Shown: positions 44,659 through 54,323, counted from the first letter of the stretch. The stretch is DNA of 64,000 bases from Robinsoniella sp. (GCA_023664735.1 JAMPFB010000003.1:1-64000); one strand, 5' to 3'. Notes: generated by a model from the letters alone, not told the origin. Translations and numbers: made by a program.

Positions 44659-45237
44659 GTGACAGATACACAGTTTTGGGAGTGCATGGAGCAAATGCGG
44701 CAAGGGGAGAAAGAGGCTCTAAAGGCCGTTTATGAGGCTTATATGCCATACTTATATTCCTATGTGCTTCAAATGATAAAAAGCAGGGAAAATGCAGAGG
44801 ATATCATTAGTGACTTTTTTTTGAAGCTATGGGGGTTAGCGGATGATTATGAGCCGAAAAAGGGGCATAAGTCATGGCTGATACAGATTGTAAGGAATAT
44901 GACTATTGATTTTATCCGAAAGCATAAAAAAGAGGCACTGACTGATTTTTCCGCAGAAGATTCTTATGAGGAAGAGCGGGGCTATGGAAAGACGGCTCAG
45001 GCAATGACAAAGGATGGCGGGCAGGAAAATCAGGAAGAACAGATTGTTTCCCGATTGTCCTTTCAGGAAGCTCTTTCTTCTTTAAAGGAATCAGAGCAGC
45101 AGATTATTCACTTAAAGATTGCAGGAGAGCTTACCTTTAAGGAGATTGGAGAGCTTCTTCAAATGCCAATGGGAACGGTTACGTGGAAATATCAGAATGC
45201 CATAAAGAAATTAAGGAGGTGTGGTTATTATGAATAA
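44659..45237 (+). CDS. ECF RNA polymerase sigma factor
   Basis: The 192-residue ECF sigma factor has region 2 (YMPYLYSYVLQMIKSRENAEDIISDFFLKLW) and region 4 (LTFKEIGELLQMPMGTVTWK). It starts with GTG after GGAAGGAG. The next gene encodes a membrane anti-sigma that overlaps it by eight bases. It should control surface or stress genes, including the VWA lipoprotein gene downstream. Confidence 0.88.
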   Translation: MTDTQFWECMEQMRQGEKEALKAVYEAYMPYLYSYVLQMIKSRENAEDIISDFFLKLWGLADDYEPKKGHKSWLIQIVRNMTIDFIRKHKKEALTDFSAEDSYEEERGYGKTAQAMTKDGGQENQEEQIVSRLSFQEALSSLKESEQQIIHLKIAGELTFKEIGELLQMPMGTVTWKYQNAIKKLRRCGYYE

Positions 45238-46114
45238 GAACATAAAAGATGAATTTGATAACTTAATAAGTAGCCAGACTCCGGATTTATGGGATCGGAT
45301 AGAGGCTTCCCTGCCTGAAAAGGGCAATATGGCAGAGCAGGAAAATGAGCGTGGACAGAAAAATGAGCAGGAACAGAAAGCTGGATTTATAAAGCGCAAA
45401 TTGTACAGAAAATATGCTGCTTATGGCACCGTAGGCATAGCTGCATGTCTGTGCATTGCTTTGTTTGCATTGGATGGCAGCTTAAAAAAATCCGATCCAG
45501 ATATGACGGCAAATGAAACCGCCTCAGAGGAAGAATTATATGATGTAGAGGAGACTGCGACAGATGACTTTGTAAGCGAAAGTGAAGGAGACGGAGCAGA
45601 CAATGGAGCTATGAAGGAGTTTCTGGATACAGCGGATTATGAGGACGAAGCCGCAGATGCTGATGAGGAGGAAGGTGCAGATGCAGGAAGTGCGGAACCA
45701 GAGACGGAAGGGGCAGTAAACAGGGCAGAGGAAGCAAAATACAAATCGGATGGTGTGGTAGAGGATATGTATAAAGAAAGCCTTTCGTCCCAGAAGGATG
45801 AGGAAGCTGTTCGGGCAGTTCAGGATAAAATAGAAGATTTGCTGAAACAGGGATATTTGGTTTATCAGGATGCATGGATTCAGATAGAAAGTGTTACTGA
45901 AGCAGAGCAGGAAGGAGAGAGTGCTTTTATCTACCATGTGACGATTCTGGAAGGAATAGAAAATATGGAAAAGGAAATGCAGCTTGATTTAAAGGTAGAC
46001 GAATTGTTCCATGCAAGACTTATGGAAGGAGAGCGTTACCGGGTTACTTTTTATGATAATAAAATGCCATATGACAGCTCGATACATGAATATTTTTTAT
46101 TAGAATTAAAATAA
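45230..46114 (+). CDS. Membrane-bound anti-sigma factor
   Basis: The 294-residue protein has a cytoplasmic N-terminal part (about 1-60, including SSQTPDLWDRIEASL, common in such regulators) and one membrane helix (AAYGTVGIAACLCIALFALD). A very acidic extracellular linker (about 85-170) and a C-terminal domain of about 110 residues follow. AAGGAGG at 45213-45219 sets the start at 45230 rather than the GTG at 45221. The placement after the ECF gene defines the role; the external domain probably senses a surface signal. Confidence 0.78.
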   Translation: MNKNIKDEFDNLISSQTPDLWDRIEASLPEKGNMAEQENERGQKNEQEQKAGFIKRKLYRKYAAYGTVGIAACLCIALFALDGSLKKSDPDMTANETASEEELYDVEETATDDFVSESEGDGADNGAMKEFLDTADYEDEAADADEEEGADAGSAEPETEGAVNRAEEAKYKSDGVVEDMYKESLSSQKDEEAVRAVQDKIEDLLKQGYLVYQDAWIQIESVTEAEQEGESAFIYHVTILEGIENMEKEMQLDLKVDELFHARLMEGERYRVTFYDNKMPYDSSIHEYFLLELK

Positions 46115-46258
46115 AAAAGAAATAGTTCAGCCCGTTTTATGGCTGTAGGATGAACTGATATAAAAAAATAAAGAAAATACCCATAAAAGGAAGGTCCTTC
46201 CAACGTATCTATATTAAGCAGCAAAAAACAGATAGAAAACGTTGGGAGGAGTTTTATT

Positions 46259-48058
46259 ATGAGCAGGAAAATGGTAAGCCTATTATTAGCAATTGTAATG
46301 ACCGCATCCATGCTGACAGGCTGTGGGCAAAAGGCAGATTCGGAGGAAAGTGCAACTTCAGATGGCGCTTATGCGGGGGAAGAGGCAATGGAGGATGATG
46401 AAGAGGGCACGGAATATGTACAGGATTGGACAGACGGAGATGACGATGTGGATGGAAGCACAGCTTTGGAAAACAGCGGACAGGAAAAGGAGTATAAGTA
46501 TGATAGCGAGGCAGCAGGGGCAGACGTGTATAACAGCGCTGATAGTGTAGATAGGGGAAACAGTATGGTAGAAGATTACTATGCGCCTCGTTATGCCGAT
46601 GATTATATTCCTTATAATAATGAGGAGTATAGCAGTACGGAAGAAAATCCTTTTTATGCAGTAAAGGAAAGTCCCTTATCTACCTTTTCAGCAGATGTAG
46701 ATACGGCTTCCTATACGAATATAAGGAGAATGATTAAGGAGGGCTATTACATAGATGAAATTCCTGCCGGTGCGGTCAGGATTGAGGAAATGCTCAATTA
46801 TTTTACCTATGATTTAAAACGTCCTGACGGAAGCTCTCCTTTTGGGGTTACTACAGAAGTGGCAGACTGCCCATGGAATAAAAGCACAGAGCTTCTTATG
46901 GTAGGAATCAGCACGAAGGAAATTGATTTTTCAGAAGCCGAGCCGTCTAACCTTGTATTCCTTTTGGATGTATCCGGTTCCATGAGTGATGAAGACAAGC
47001 TTCCTCTTTTACAGAAATCCTTTTCTATGCTGACCGAGAATCTGACTGGCAAGGACAGAGTTTCCATAGTCACCTATGCTTCTGATGTACAGGTTATTTT
47101 AGATGGGGCGAAGGGAAGCGATAAGGATAGGATTTTAAGCGTTATCAATGGACTTTTTGCAGAAGGCGGAACCAATGGCGGCGACGGAATCCAGACAGCT
47201 TATGATTTGGCTGAGGACTATTTCATAAAAGGAGGCAATAACCGGATTATCCTTGCAACTGATGGAGATTTGAATATTGGTCTTACCAGTGAAGAGGAGC
47301 TGGAGGGGCTTATTACAAGAAAGAAGGAAAGCGGCATCTTCTTATCCGTATTAGGATTTGGAACAGGCAATATCAAGGACAACAAAATGGAGCTTCTTGC
47401 TGATAAGGGAAATGGCAATTACAGCTACATTGATTCCGAAAGAGAAGCAAGAAAGGTTTTGGTAAAGGAAATGGGTGCAACCCTGATGACAGTGGCAAAG
47501 GATGTGAAATTTCAGGTGGAATTCAATCCGGAAACCGTGGAAAGCTATCGTCTCATTGGCTATGAAAACCGTGTTATGGATGATTTTGATTTTCAGGACG
47601 ATACAAAAGATGCAGGGGAAATTGGCGCAGGCCATAGTATGATTGCACTGTATGAAATCATTCCGGCAGAAGGAGTGGCAAGAGAGGGAAAGGATTCAAT
47701 TCCTTTAAAATATCAGGATGATTATGTGACAAATGTGTCACAACCAAAAAAATTGTCTCATGGAATAGGGAAAAACAGTGAATATTGTACTGTAAAGATT
47801 CGCTATAAAGAGCCTGATAAAACAAAGAGTAAAGAAAGTGAATATCCGGTAAAGGGAAGCGCTTATACACAAAGACCCTCTCAGGATTTGCAGTTTGCAG
47901 CTTGTGTGGCACAATTCGGAATGTTAATGAAAAACAGCAGATATGCAAATGACAGTGATGTCGGTGATATAATCAATAGACTGTCAGAACTGGATTTAAA
48001 GGATGAATATAGAATGGAATTTTATCTTCTTGTGAAGCAGGCAGGGGGATATAGGTAA
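46259..48058 (+). CDS. VWA-domain lipoprotein (YfbK-like)
   Basis: The 599-residue lipoprotein has signal peptide and lipobox LTGC (Cys at about residue 22), an acidic linker and a YfbK-type N-terminal domain (NPLSTFSADVDTASYTNIRRM-like region around residue 135). The von Willebrand A domain has an intact metal site (LLDVSGSMSDEDK). A C-terminal DUF3520-like part follows. It binds ligands at the outer membrane face. It follows the ECF/anti-sigma pair; CCAACGT/ACGTTGG in the 144-base gap can pair near its ribosome site. Confidence 0.85.
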   Translation: MSRKMVSLLLAIVMTASMLTGCGQKADSEESATSDGAYAGEEAMEDDEEGTEYVQDWTDGDDDVDGSTALENSGQEKEYKYDSEAAGADVYNSADSVDRGNSMVEDYYAPRYADDYIPYNNEEYSSTEENPFYAVKESPLSTFSADVDTASYTNIRRMIKEGYYIDEIPAGAVRIEEMLNYFTYDLKRPDGSSPFGVTTEVADCPWNKSTELLMVGISTKEIDFSEAEPSNLVFLLDVSGSMSDEDKLPLLQKSFSMLTENLTGKDRVSIVTYASDVQVILDGAKGSDKDRILSVINGLFAEGGTNGGDGIQTAYDLAEDYFIKGGNNRIILATDGDLNIGLTSEEELEGLITRKKESGIFLSVLGFGTGNIKDNKMELLADKGNGNYSYIDSEREARKVLVKEMGATLMTVAKDVKFQVEFNPETVESYRLIGYENRVMDDFDFQDDTKDAGEIGAGHSMIALYEIIPAEGVAREGKDSIPLKYQDDYVTNVSQPKKLSHGIGKNSEYCTVKIRYKEPDKTKSKESEYPVKGSAYTQRPSQDLQFAACVAQFGMLMKNSRYANDSDVGDIINRLSELDLKDEYRMEFYLLVKQAGGYR

Positions 48059-48092
48059 TATTGATTGGCAGGACGGAATTGTCCTGCCAATA

Positions 48093-49007
48093 CTATTTTA
48101 CTATGGAAATTTCTTCATTTATGCAGCCTTTTGTGTCAAAGGCAGTTTGCAGCTCCTGTATAAAGCATTCCGCAATTGGCGTAAAGACCTGCCTTTTTTT
48201 CCAGATAATGTACATATTTGTTTCAAGAGTGGGAAAAAGGGGCCGAAATACCAATCCATTTTCCAGATTTGTATGAATCAGGTTTTCAAAGGTTAGAAGA
48301 TATCCAAGCCCCTCTTGTGCAAATATGGAGCCGTTGTAGGAAAGGCGAAAGGAGCCTTCCAGCTTTAATGCATCTATCCGGCTGCCGCACCACCTTGGAA
48401 GGTCAGCCCTCCAGCTCTGTTCGGAGCAAAATAAGGGAATCCCCAGCAAATCCTCAAACCGGATTTCCTGCTTTTGGGCCAGCTTGCAGGATGCAGGCAT
48501 AATAACGCCCCAGCGGTTGGAATCGGGCATTTTTAACACATTATATTTTTCATAGTCCGGTTCTTCTACAATCACTGCAAAGTCGAGGATTCCCTTATTC
48601 AGCTTTTCGGTGACCTGTTCCGTGTCTCCGCTTGTAATATGATAATGGAAATCCGGATATCGTTGTTTAAAGCGTTTGATTACTTTTGCAAGATGTCGGA
48701 TTTGGTAAGATTCTGCACAGCCAAAATAGATGTTTCCACCAACAATATCATCCATGGCGGAAAATTCCGCTGTAATTTTATCTGCCATGGAAAGCAGATC
48801 TTCAGCCCGTTTGCGGAGCAGCATTCCCTCATCAGTCAGTTCAATAGAAAAGCTGTGGCGGAGAAATAATTTTTTTCCTAATTCCTCCTCCAGCCCCTTA
48901 AGCTGCTTAGAAAGTGTTGACTGAGATAAATGAAGCCTTTCAGCAGCCTTTGACATATTTTCTTCTCTTGCTACCTCTAAAAAATATCGCAATGTTCTAA
49001 TTTCCAT
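48093..49007 (-). CDS. LysR-family transcriptional regulator
   Basis: The 304-residue regulator has a canonical N-terminal helix-turn-helix (MEIRTLRYFLEVAREENMSK then AERLHLSQSTLSKQLKGLEE) and a substrate-binding domain. The start at 49007 follows AAGGTGG. It is divergent from the small helical protein and hydrolase genes at 49199-50441, which it probably controls. The inducer is unknown. Confidence 0.9.
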   Translation of the reverse strand: MEIRTLRYFLEVAREENMSKAAERLHLSQSTLSKQLKGLEEELGKKLFLRHSFSIELTDEGMLLRKRAEDLLSMADKITAEFSAMDDIVGGNIYFGCAESYQIRHLAKVIKRFKQRYPDFHYHITSGDTEQVTEKLNKGILDFAVIVEEPDYEKYNVLKMPDSNRWGVIMPASCKLAQKQEIRFEDLLGIPLFCSEQSWRADLPRWCGSRIDALKLEGSFRLSYNGSIFAQEGLGYLLTFENLIHTNLENGLVFRPLFPTLETNMYIIWKKRQVFTPIAECFIQELQTAFDTKGCINEEISIVK

Positions 49008-49019
49008 AATGGACACCAC

Positions 49020-49198
49020 CTTATTTGAAAAAACCGTACACCGTCCCGTTTTGTTCCTGCGATAAAAGCTTTCATTGACGGTTCGATTTTTTCTTATTAT
49101 AACATGAAATGAAAAAAAATCATATCACGATATGAATTATTACCATTCGCACATAATAAATCATAGGATTATAATAGCATTAGAAAAGAGGTGCAAAC
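49020..49198. promoter_or_regulatory. Divergent control region of LysR and hydrolase operon
   Basis: AT-rich interval containing ATCATATCACGATATGAATT near 49119, whose ATATCacGATAT core is an imperfect palindrome suitable as a LysR site. AGAAAAGAGGTG precedes the gene at 49199. Confidence 0.4.
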
Positions 49199-49441
49199 AT
49201 GCAGCAGGCGACAAATATGAATGACTGGCTCTGCAATCTTCGGGAACTGGGATGTAGTGATGAAATGACGATGCAGATTGTAGATTTTGTTCAGAATAAT
49301 GATGTAAATAAGGCAACAGAGTTGCTGCGGCGACACAAAAGGGTTCTTCTGGATGAACTTCATAATGCAGAAAATAAGGTCGATTTGCTGGATTTTTTGC
49401 TCTATCAATTAAAAAAACAAAAAAGAAAGGATGATATTTGA
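49199..49441 (+). CDS. Small helical protein of unknown function
   Basis: The 80-residue all-helical protein (DEMTMQIVDFVQNNDVNKATEL, then LLRRHKRVLLDELHNAENKV) has heptad-like C-terminal helices. Similar small proteins occur next to MerR or LysR regulators in Clostridia, but I cannot name the family. Its stop falls two bases before the hydrolase start, so the two are coupled. Confidence 0.6.
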   Translation: MQQATNMNDWLCNLRELGCSDEMTMQIVDFVQNNDVNKATELLRRHKRVLLDELHNAENKVDLLDFLLYQLKKQKRKDDI

Positions 49442-49442
49442 A

Positions 49443-50441
49443 ATGACAATGGAAAATTTAAATTTAACAAAGGAATGGGATAAAACTTTCCCTAAAAGTG
49501 AAAAAGTCGATCACAGCAAGGTAACTTTCCATAACCGTTATGGGATTACACTGGCAGCAGATATGTATGTGCCTAAAAATGCAGAGGGAAAGCTAGCAGC
49601 AATTGCGGTATGTGGTCCTTTCGGGGCTGTTAAGGAACAGGCAGCAGGCTTATATGCTCAGAATATGGCAGAACGGGGCTTTCTAACCATTGCATTTGAT
49701 CCGTCATTTACCGGTGAGAGCGGCGGCGAGCCTCGTTATATGGCATCTCCCGATATCAATACCGAGGATTTTCAGGCGGCTGTGGATTTTTTGTCCCTGC
49801 AGGAAAATGTTGATCCGGAAAAAATTGGTATTATTGGAATTTGTGGCTGGGGAGGCATGGCATTGAATGCGGCAGCGTTAGATACTAGAATTAAAGCTAC
49901 TGTTGCTTCTACGATGTATGACATGGCACGGGTAAATGCAAATGGTTATTTCGATTCGGAAGATAGCTCTGATGCACGTTTTGCAAAGCGTCAGGCTATG
50001 AATGCCCAGAGACTTGTGGATTATAAAAATGACAGCTATGCATTAGGTGGAGGTGTGGTTGATCCATTGCCGGATGACGCCCCATTTTTTGTAAAAGATT
50101 ATTATGACTACTATAAAACGAAACGTGGTTATCATGCCCGTTCGCTGAATTCCAATGGCGGCTGGAATGTAATTGGCTGTATGTCCTTTCTGAATCAGCC
50201 TATCCTGCAGTACAGCAACGAAATTAGAAGCGCTGTTTTGGTTATGCATGGGGAAAAGGCACATTCATGCTATTTTAGCAGAGATGCTTATGCAAATATG
50301 ATAAAGGATAACCCTTATGCAGATAATAAGGAGCTTGTTATCCTTTCGGATGCTGTCCATACTGATTTATATGATGGTGGTGGGAAGGATGCGATTCCTT
50401 TTGATAAGCTGACGGAGTTTTTTGTGGAATATTTGAAATAG
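49443..50441 (+). CDS. Alpha/beta hydrolase with Cys at the nucleophile position
   Basis: A 332-residue alpha/beta hydrolase of the dienelactone hydrolase/YcjY-like type. The nucleophile elbow reads GICGWGG, placing Cys where most members have Ser, as in dienelactone hydrolases. DPSFTGESGG precedes it and the probable catalytic His is in AVHTDLYDGG. The start at 49443 follows GAAAGGA; the ATG at 49431 has no spacing to that site. The substrate is unknown. It is regulated together with the small protein by the divergent LysR. Confidence 0.78.
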   Translation: MTMENLNLTKEWDKTFPKSEKVDHSKVTFHNRYGITLAADMYVPKNAEGKLAAIAVCGPFGAVKEQAAGLYAQNMAERGFLTIAFDPSFTGESGGEPRYMASPDINTEDFQAAVDFLSLQENVDPEKIGIIGICGWGGMALNAAALDTRIKATVASTMYDMARVNANGYFDSEDSSDARFAKRQAMNAQRLVDYKNDSYALGGGVVDPLPDDAPFFVKDYYDYYKTKRGYHARSLNSNGGWNVIGCMSFLNQPILQYSNEIRSAVLVMHGEKAHSCYFSRDAYANMIKDNPYADNKELVILSDAVHTDLYDGGGKDAIPFDKLTEFFVEYLK

Positions 50442-50526
50442 AGTGTTTGGAATAGAATGTTTGAAAATAGAGTGGGGAATGAATTTTTGAAGTGAAATAG
50501 TAGTTTGGATTGATTTTTTGGAGGTG

Positions 50527-50785
50527 GTGGCTAGGGGGACGCAACAGCGGGATGAGAGTGGATTGGCTTTCCGTGTTTTGGATGGCGCTTTTCCTAAACA
50601 GCCTTGGGGAAGGTTGTGGATGCCGGACGGGTCGTCATATAGCGCCCTCCATGGCGCGATATGACTAAAATTGCCGTCCATGGCAATTTTCCCCTAGGTT
50701 TTGAGAAGGCTGTTAAGGAAAAGCGCCATCCAAAACAAGGAAGCCAATCCACTCTCATCCCGCTGTTGCTGTTTTTCACAGGCTG
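50527..50785. repeat. Long palindromic element B1
   Basis: Arms of about 65 bases (50541-50605 and 50706-50769, beginning GCAACAGCGGGATGAGAGTG) pair with few mismatches around a 100-base loop. The loop holds two hairpins, TCATATAGCGCC/GGCGCGATATGA and AAAATTGCC/GGCAATTTT, both with a TCCAT-containing loop. A second copy in opposite orientation is at 54324-54583. No gene is present. Confidence 0.87.
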
Positions 50786-50805
50786 TATGAAAAAAGGGAT
50801 TGCCC

Positions 50806-50899
50806 GTCTCCCACGTCCACATTCCAAAGTCCTCTATGCGCTGCCATCTCCCACGTCCGCATTCCAAAGCACTCTATGCGCTGCCATCTCCCACGTCCC
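50806..50899 (+). repeat. 40-bp tandem repeat
   Basis: CTCCCACGTCC units recur at 50808, 50848 and 50888, each followed by CATTCCAAAG and CTCTATGCGCTGCCAT in the first two. Two full units and a partial one are present, with four differences or fewer. It is non-coding and lies just downstream of element B1. Confidence 0.7.
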
Positions 50900-50963
50900 C
50901 TTATCTAACTTCCTGAAAAAAGGCTAAAATATTACAGGCACATGAAATATATGCCAAAAGCTA

Positions 50964-51020
50964 TTGACAAAGAAGTCTATAGGGTATAGACTTCTTTTGT
51001 AAGGTCTACAAGACATAGAC
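50964..51020 (+). promoter_or_regulatory. Promoter and twin operators of the BlaI-like repressor
   Basis: TTGACA (50964-50969) is followed by the palindrome AGAAGTCTATAgggTATAGACTTCT (50971-50995), then a second site GTCTAcaagacaTAGAC (51004-51020). The shared GTCTA/TAGAC half-sites resemble BlaI/MecI operator dyads. Binding would block the promoter of the blaI-blaR1-like pair. Confidence 0.7.
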
Positions 51021-51096
51021 TGCATATGGAAATTGTGAAAAACAGATTGTCAAAGACAAATAAAGCTATTAGGCATGGCAGAAAGGGAGAAAGCAG

Positions 51097-51459
51097 ATGA
51101 AAGGTTATACTATGACGGAAGGCGAAATGAAATTTGCACAGCTTATATGGGAGAGAGAGCCGATTCCCTCAGGAGAGCTGGTAAAGCTTTGTGAAAAGGA
51201 GTTCTCATGGAAAAAATCCACTACATACACAATGTTGAAAAAACTTTGTGATAAGAAAATATTTCAAAATAAGGAGGCGGTGGTTACTGCAAGACTTACC
51301 AGAGATGAATATCTGCAAAGTAAGAGTGAAACATTTTTAGAAGAGAACTTTGGCGGTTCCCTGCCTGTTTTTTTAGCCGCATTTATGAAAAAGAAAACCT
51401 TGTCTGGACAACAGATTGCAGAGCTTAAGGATATGATTGAAAAATATGAGGAAAGGTAG
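51097..51459 (+). CDS. BlaI/MecI/CopY-family repressor
   Basis: The 120-residue winged-helix repressor (MTEGEMKFAQLIWEREPIPSG, then WKKSTTYTMLKKLCDKKIF) has the usual BlaI length. It dimerises on dyads such as those at 50971-51020 and is inactivated by cleavage when its membrane partner senses a signal. It is eight bases from that partner's gene. Confidence 0.9.
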   Translation: MKGYTMTEGEMKFAQLIWEREPIPSGELVKLCEKEFSWKKSTTYTMLKKLCDKKIFQNKEAVVTARLTRDEYLQSKSETFLEENFGGSLPVFLAAFMKKKTLSGQQIAELKDMIEKYEER

Positions 51460-51467
51460 GGGCTGAT

Positions 51468-53261
51468 ATGGAGCGATTGTTTTTTATTGTGTTGAAAATG
51501 AGTATGATTTCCCTTTATTGTATTGGATTCGTGCTTTTGGCCCGCTTGTTTCTAAAAAAGGCGCCGAAAATATATTCTTATCTTTTGTGGCTGATTGTAT
51601 TCATAAGACTTATCTGTCCGGTTGTTTTGGAAAGCCCTGTCAGCCTCATGCCAAGAGCAGTTACGGGAATGGAAGAAAGGTTTTCCATAGAGCCGGAAGC
51701 TGTTGTAGGGAGCGAAAAAGAGGAAACCATGCTATGGGAGCAGGAACAGAAGAAAGAGCAGGCATTGGAGGAAAAGAACCATGTAGCAAAAAGCAGTGAT
51801 ACAAATGTAATTTCGCCGGGGAAATGGGAAGTATTTGGGAGAATAGGTACGGGAATCTGGATTTTGGGAATGCTTTTTTTCTTGAGCTATTTTTCGGTAG
51901 AACTTATCCAGATGAAAAAGAAGCTGGCGGGAGCTGGGAGGGTGCAGGGAGATTGTCGGCTGCTTTATGTGTCGGAGCAGATAGAAACCGCTTTTGTATT
52001 TGGATTTATTAAGCCTGCTATTTACCTTCCAAAAGGAATGAAACAAGAAGAGCAGGAATATGTTATCCGGCATGAACAGATTCATGTGAGGCGTCAGGAT
52101 TATAGAATAAAGATTGTAGCATTTCTCATTGTTTGTATACATTGGTTTAATCCTTTTGTATGGCTGTCCTATCTGCTAATGGGAAGAGATATGGAAATGT
52201 CCTGTGATGAAAGAGTGCTAAAGGAAATGGGCTCAGAAATCAAAAAAGCATATTCTAATTCCCTGTTATCTTTGGCAGTTTGCGACAAAAACCTTGGAAA
52301 GATTCCAATTGCATTTGGCGAGCAGGATGTAAAGAACAGAATTCAAAACGTGCTTTCTTACAAAAAAGCAAAGCTGGGAATCACTTTGTTTGGAATTTTA
52401 TTGTGCGTGGTAGTGGCAGTAGGGCTCTTGACGGACAAAAGGAGCAAAGAGGACACAGTCGATACAAGTATAAATAAAGAAGAAAACTATAAGGAAGAAA
52501 ACTATAAAGAAGAAGCCGGAAAGGAAGAGACACAGAATAAGGAAGCGGCGGTACAAAAGTGGGCGGAAGCTTTTTCTATGAGGGATGGAAACGAGTTATA
52601 TGCTCTTTCGCAGGAGAAAGAAACATTTTTACAATGGGAATTGGTTGAAAGTGTAAATAACGGAACAGAGTTTTCCTTTGGGTGGTCTAGCCCATGGCCA
52701 TGGGGTGTGGATTATAGGATTGTCATAAAAGATAATATGGCAGATATTTATTATTATGCCTTAACATCTCAGCCCTCTGTCAATGTATGGAAGGAAATCG
52801 TAACACTGGTAAGGCAGGAAGATGGCAGTTATCTCATAAATCACAAGGAACTAAAAATGTATGATGAGATTAAAACAAAGGAGGAATTTGAACAGGCATA
52901 TTTTGTAGAAGGAAGCTATAGCTATTATGGAGAAGAAGCAGCAGTGTCCTTTACCGAGGGAGTTGCCTACCAGTTAGCATTGGGAAATCAGCAGGAAATG
53001 TATAATCCATATCTTGAACCGGATACAAGTGCTGTTGCAATGCTTTATCTTTTGAATGGGAATGCAGAGGTAAAAGAGAGAGGGGAGGAAGAAGCTTTAG
53101 TTTCATACACCTTTTCTGACGGAAGCGTTATAGAAATTCCCATGTATCGCTATCAGAAGCTTGTTCCGCTTACAGAGGAGGAAGGGACTGAAGGGGCACA
53201 AAGCAGCAGGATGGTTTCTTTTTGGGTGCCATGGAAGCAGGAAACAATCAAAGAGGATTGA
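51468..53261 (+). CDS. BlaR1-type M56 metallopeptidase sensor, non-PBP sensor domain
   Basis: The 597-residue membrane protein has four hydrophobic segments in the first 320 residues and the M56 zinc motif HEQIH in YVIRHEQIHVRRQDYRIK; a downstream Glu lies in GRDMEMSCDERV. It should sense outside and cleave the BlaI-like repressor. After the last helix (about 305-325) the external part lacks the SxxK and KTG motifs of penicillin-binding sensors. Instead it has a Lys/Glu linker and a domain with KWAEAFSMRDGNELYALS. The signal is therefore probably not a beta-lactam. Confidence 0.85.
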   Translation: MERLFFIVLKMSMISLYCIGFVLLARLFLKKAPKIYSYLLWLIVFIRLICPVVLESPVSLMPRAVTGMEERFSIEPEAVVGSEKEETMLWEQEQKKEQALEEKNHVAKSSDTNVISPGKWEVFGRIGTGIWILGMLFFLSYFSVELIQMKKKLAGAGRVQGDCRLLYVSEQIETAFVFGFIKPAIYLPKGMKQEEQEYVIRHEQIHVRRQDYRIKIVAFLIVCIHWFNPFVWLSYLLMGRDMEMSCDERVLKEMGSEIKKAYSNSLLSLAVCDKNLGKIPIAFGEQDVKNRIQNVLSYKKAKLGITLFGILLCVVVAVGLLTDKRSKEDTVDTSINKEENYKEENYKEEAGKEETQNKEAAVQKWAEAFSMRDGNELYALSQEKETFLQWELVESVNNGTEFSFGWSSPWPWGVDYRIVIKDNMADIYYYALTSQPSVNVWKEIVTLVRQEDGSYLINHKELKMYDEIKTKEEFEQAYFVEGSYSYYGEEAAVSFTEGVAYQLALGNQQEMYNPYLEPDTSAVAMLYLLNGNAEVKERGEEEALVSYTFSDGSVIEIPMYRYQKLVPLTEEEGTEGAQSSRMVSFWVPWKQETIKED

Positions 53262-53437
53262 AGAGAGGAGGAGGAATTAATTCAATTGGAAAAGCGGACT
53301 ATATTTGGTATGTATGCTTTGTAAAAGAAGATGGAAAAAGGGGTTATGAATTATTTCTAAACGATAGATATTTTGATAAGGAAGATATCATCTCTATGGC
53401 AAGGAGAATAAAATTTAAAGAAGGAGCCTTTGATTGA
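53222..53437 (+). CDS. Small protein of unknown function, start uncertain
   Basis: A frame of up to 71 residues overlaps the end of the sensor gene by 40 bases. A strong ribosome-like run GAGAGGAGGAGGA (53261-53273) lies inside it, followed by ATT and no ATG, so the real start may be a rare codon near 53276. The predicted end reads KADYIWYVCFVKEDGKRGYE and is a plausible folded domain. I do not recognise it. It may be the last gene of the BlaI/BlaR1-like operon. Confidence 0.4.
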   Translation: MGAMEAGNNQRGLKRGGGINSIGKADYIWYVCFVKEDGKRGYELFLNDRYFDKEDIISMARRIKFKEGAFD

Positions 53438-54323
53438 GGGCTTCTTTTTTTATGTACGTTTATATATTATACATAACCTTTGCCTCCTTTTTTCCTTCTT
53501 TTTCGTATCAGCACTATGGACTTTCCAGTCTGCTAAAGTGACCGCTTTACAGGGTGATTTTGCATAGTACTTTTATCTCTTCCCTTGCTCTTTCTCCTTT
53601 TTCCCATTTTTATATATTTTCCTTCGATTTTTAACTCCCATCTTATCTTACGAAAATCAACATAACAACTATAAAGAAAAGCAAATTAAAAGACACAAAA
53701 AACAACCATAAATACAAGCGAAAAGTTAACATAATGCCAGTATACATAAAGTAAAATATCAGATGATATAAAAAAATAAAATAACAAGTTAAATACAAGA
53801 TATTGTGCTATATAGTCAAAATACCACTGGATTATGTAAAAATAAGAAGCACAAGAAAAATAAATTTTATAAAAAGTATACAAATTTATTTAGCGAAATG
53901 TATATAAAAATCCAAATAAAAAATAGACTACGAATAGATAAAGGTCTAAAATAAAATAACAGCAAAAAATCAATTTTTTTTTATGCCCACAAATAAAAAA
54001 ATATATAATAACACCTAAGATATAATATTCATGACCAGATTAGTCAAAAACTATATCGAACAATATATAGATTCAATAACACATCTTACCACAATATTTA
54101 ATATACATAAAAGTCAAAAATATAATCTATTATGTGTAAACCAGAGAAAAATTCCCAAAATATCAAAAAAATCACGTATACTACAAGATATAGTGGAAAA
54201 ATATTATGACAACCACAAAATAAGCAAATATCAAGCGATATAATAACGACTTATATGTAATATCAGGCACTATAAAGAGACAGAGAAACCTTCGATACAT
54301 AGTGAGAGACGGAAGAGTATAGT
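53438..54323. other. Very A-rich non-coding region
   Basis: From about 53640 to 54250 the plus strand is extremely rich in A and poor in G, unlike every other intergenic region here. Frames in it (for example 54031-54243 and minus 53686-53883) have no ribosome sites and biased composition, so I do not call genes. No RNA family is recognised. Confidence 0.5.

Noticed and set aside
50806..50899. Possible CRISPR array
   Set aside because: Units are contiguous 40-bp tandem repeats without spacers, only two and a half copies, and no cas genes are nearby.
54031..54243. 70-codon frame in the A-rich tract
   Set aside because: It lacks a ribosome site, its composition follows the biased DNA, and it resembles no family.
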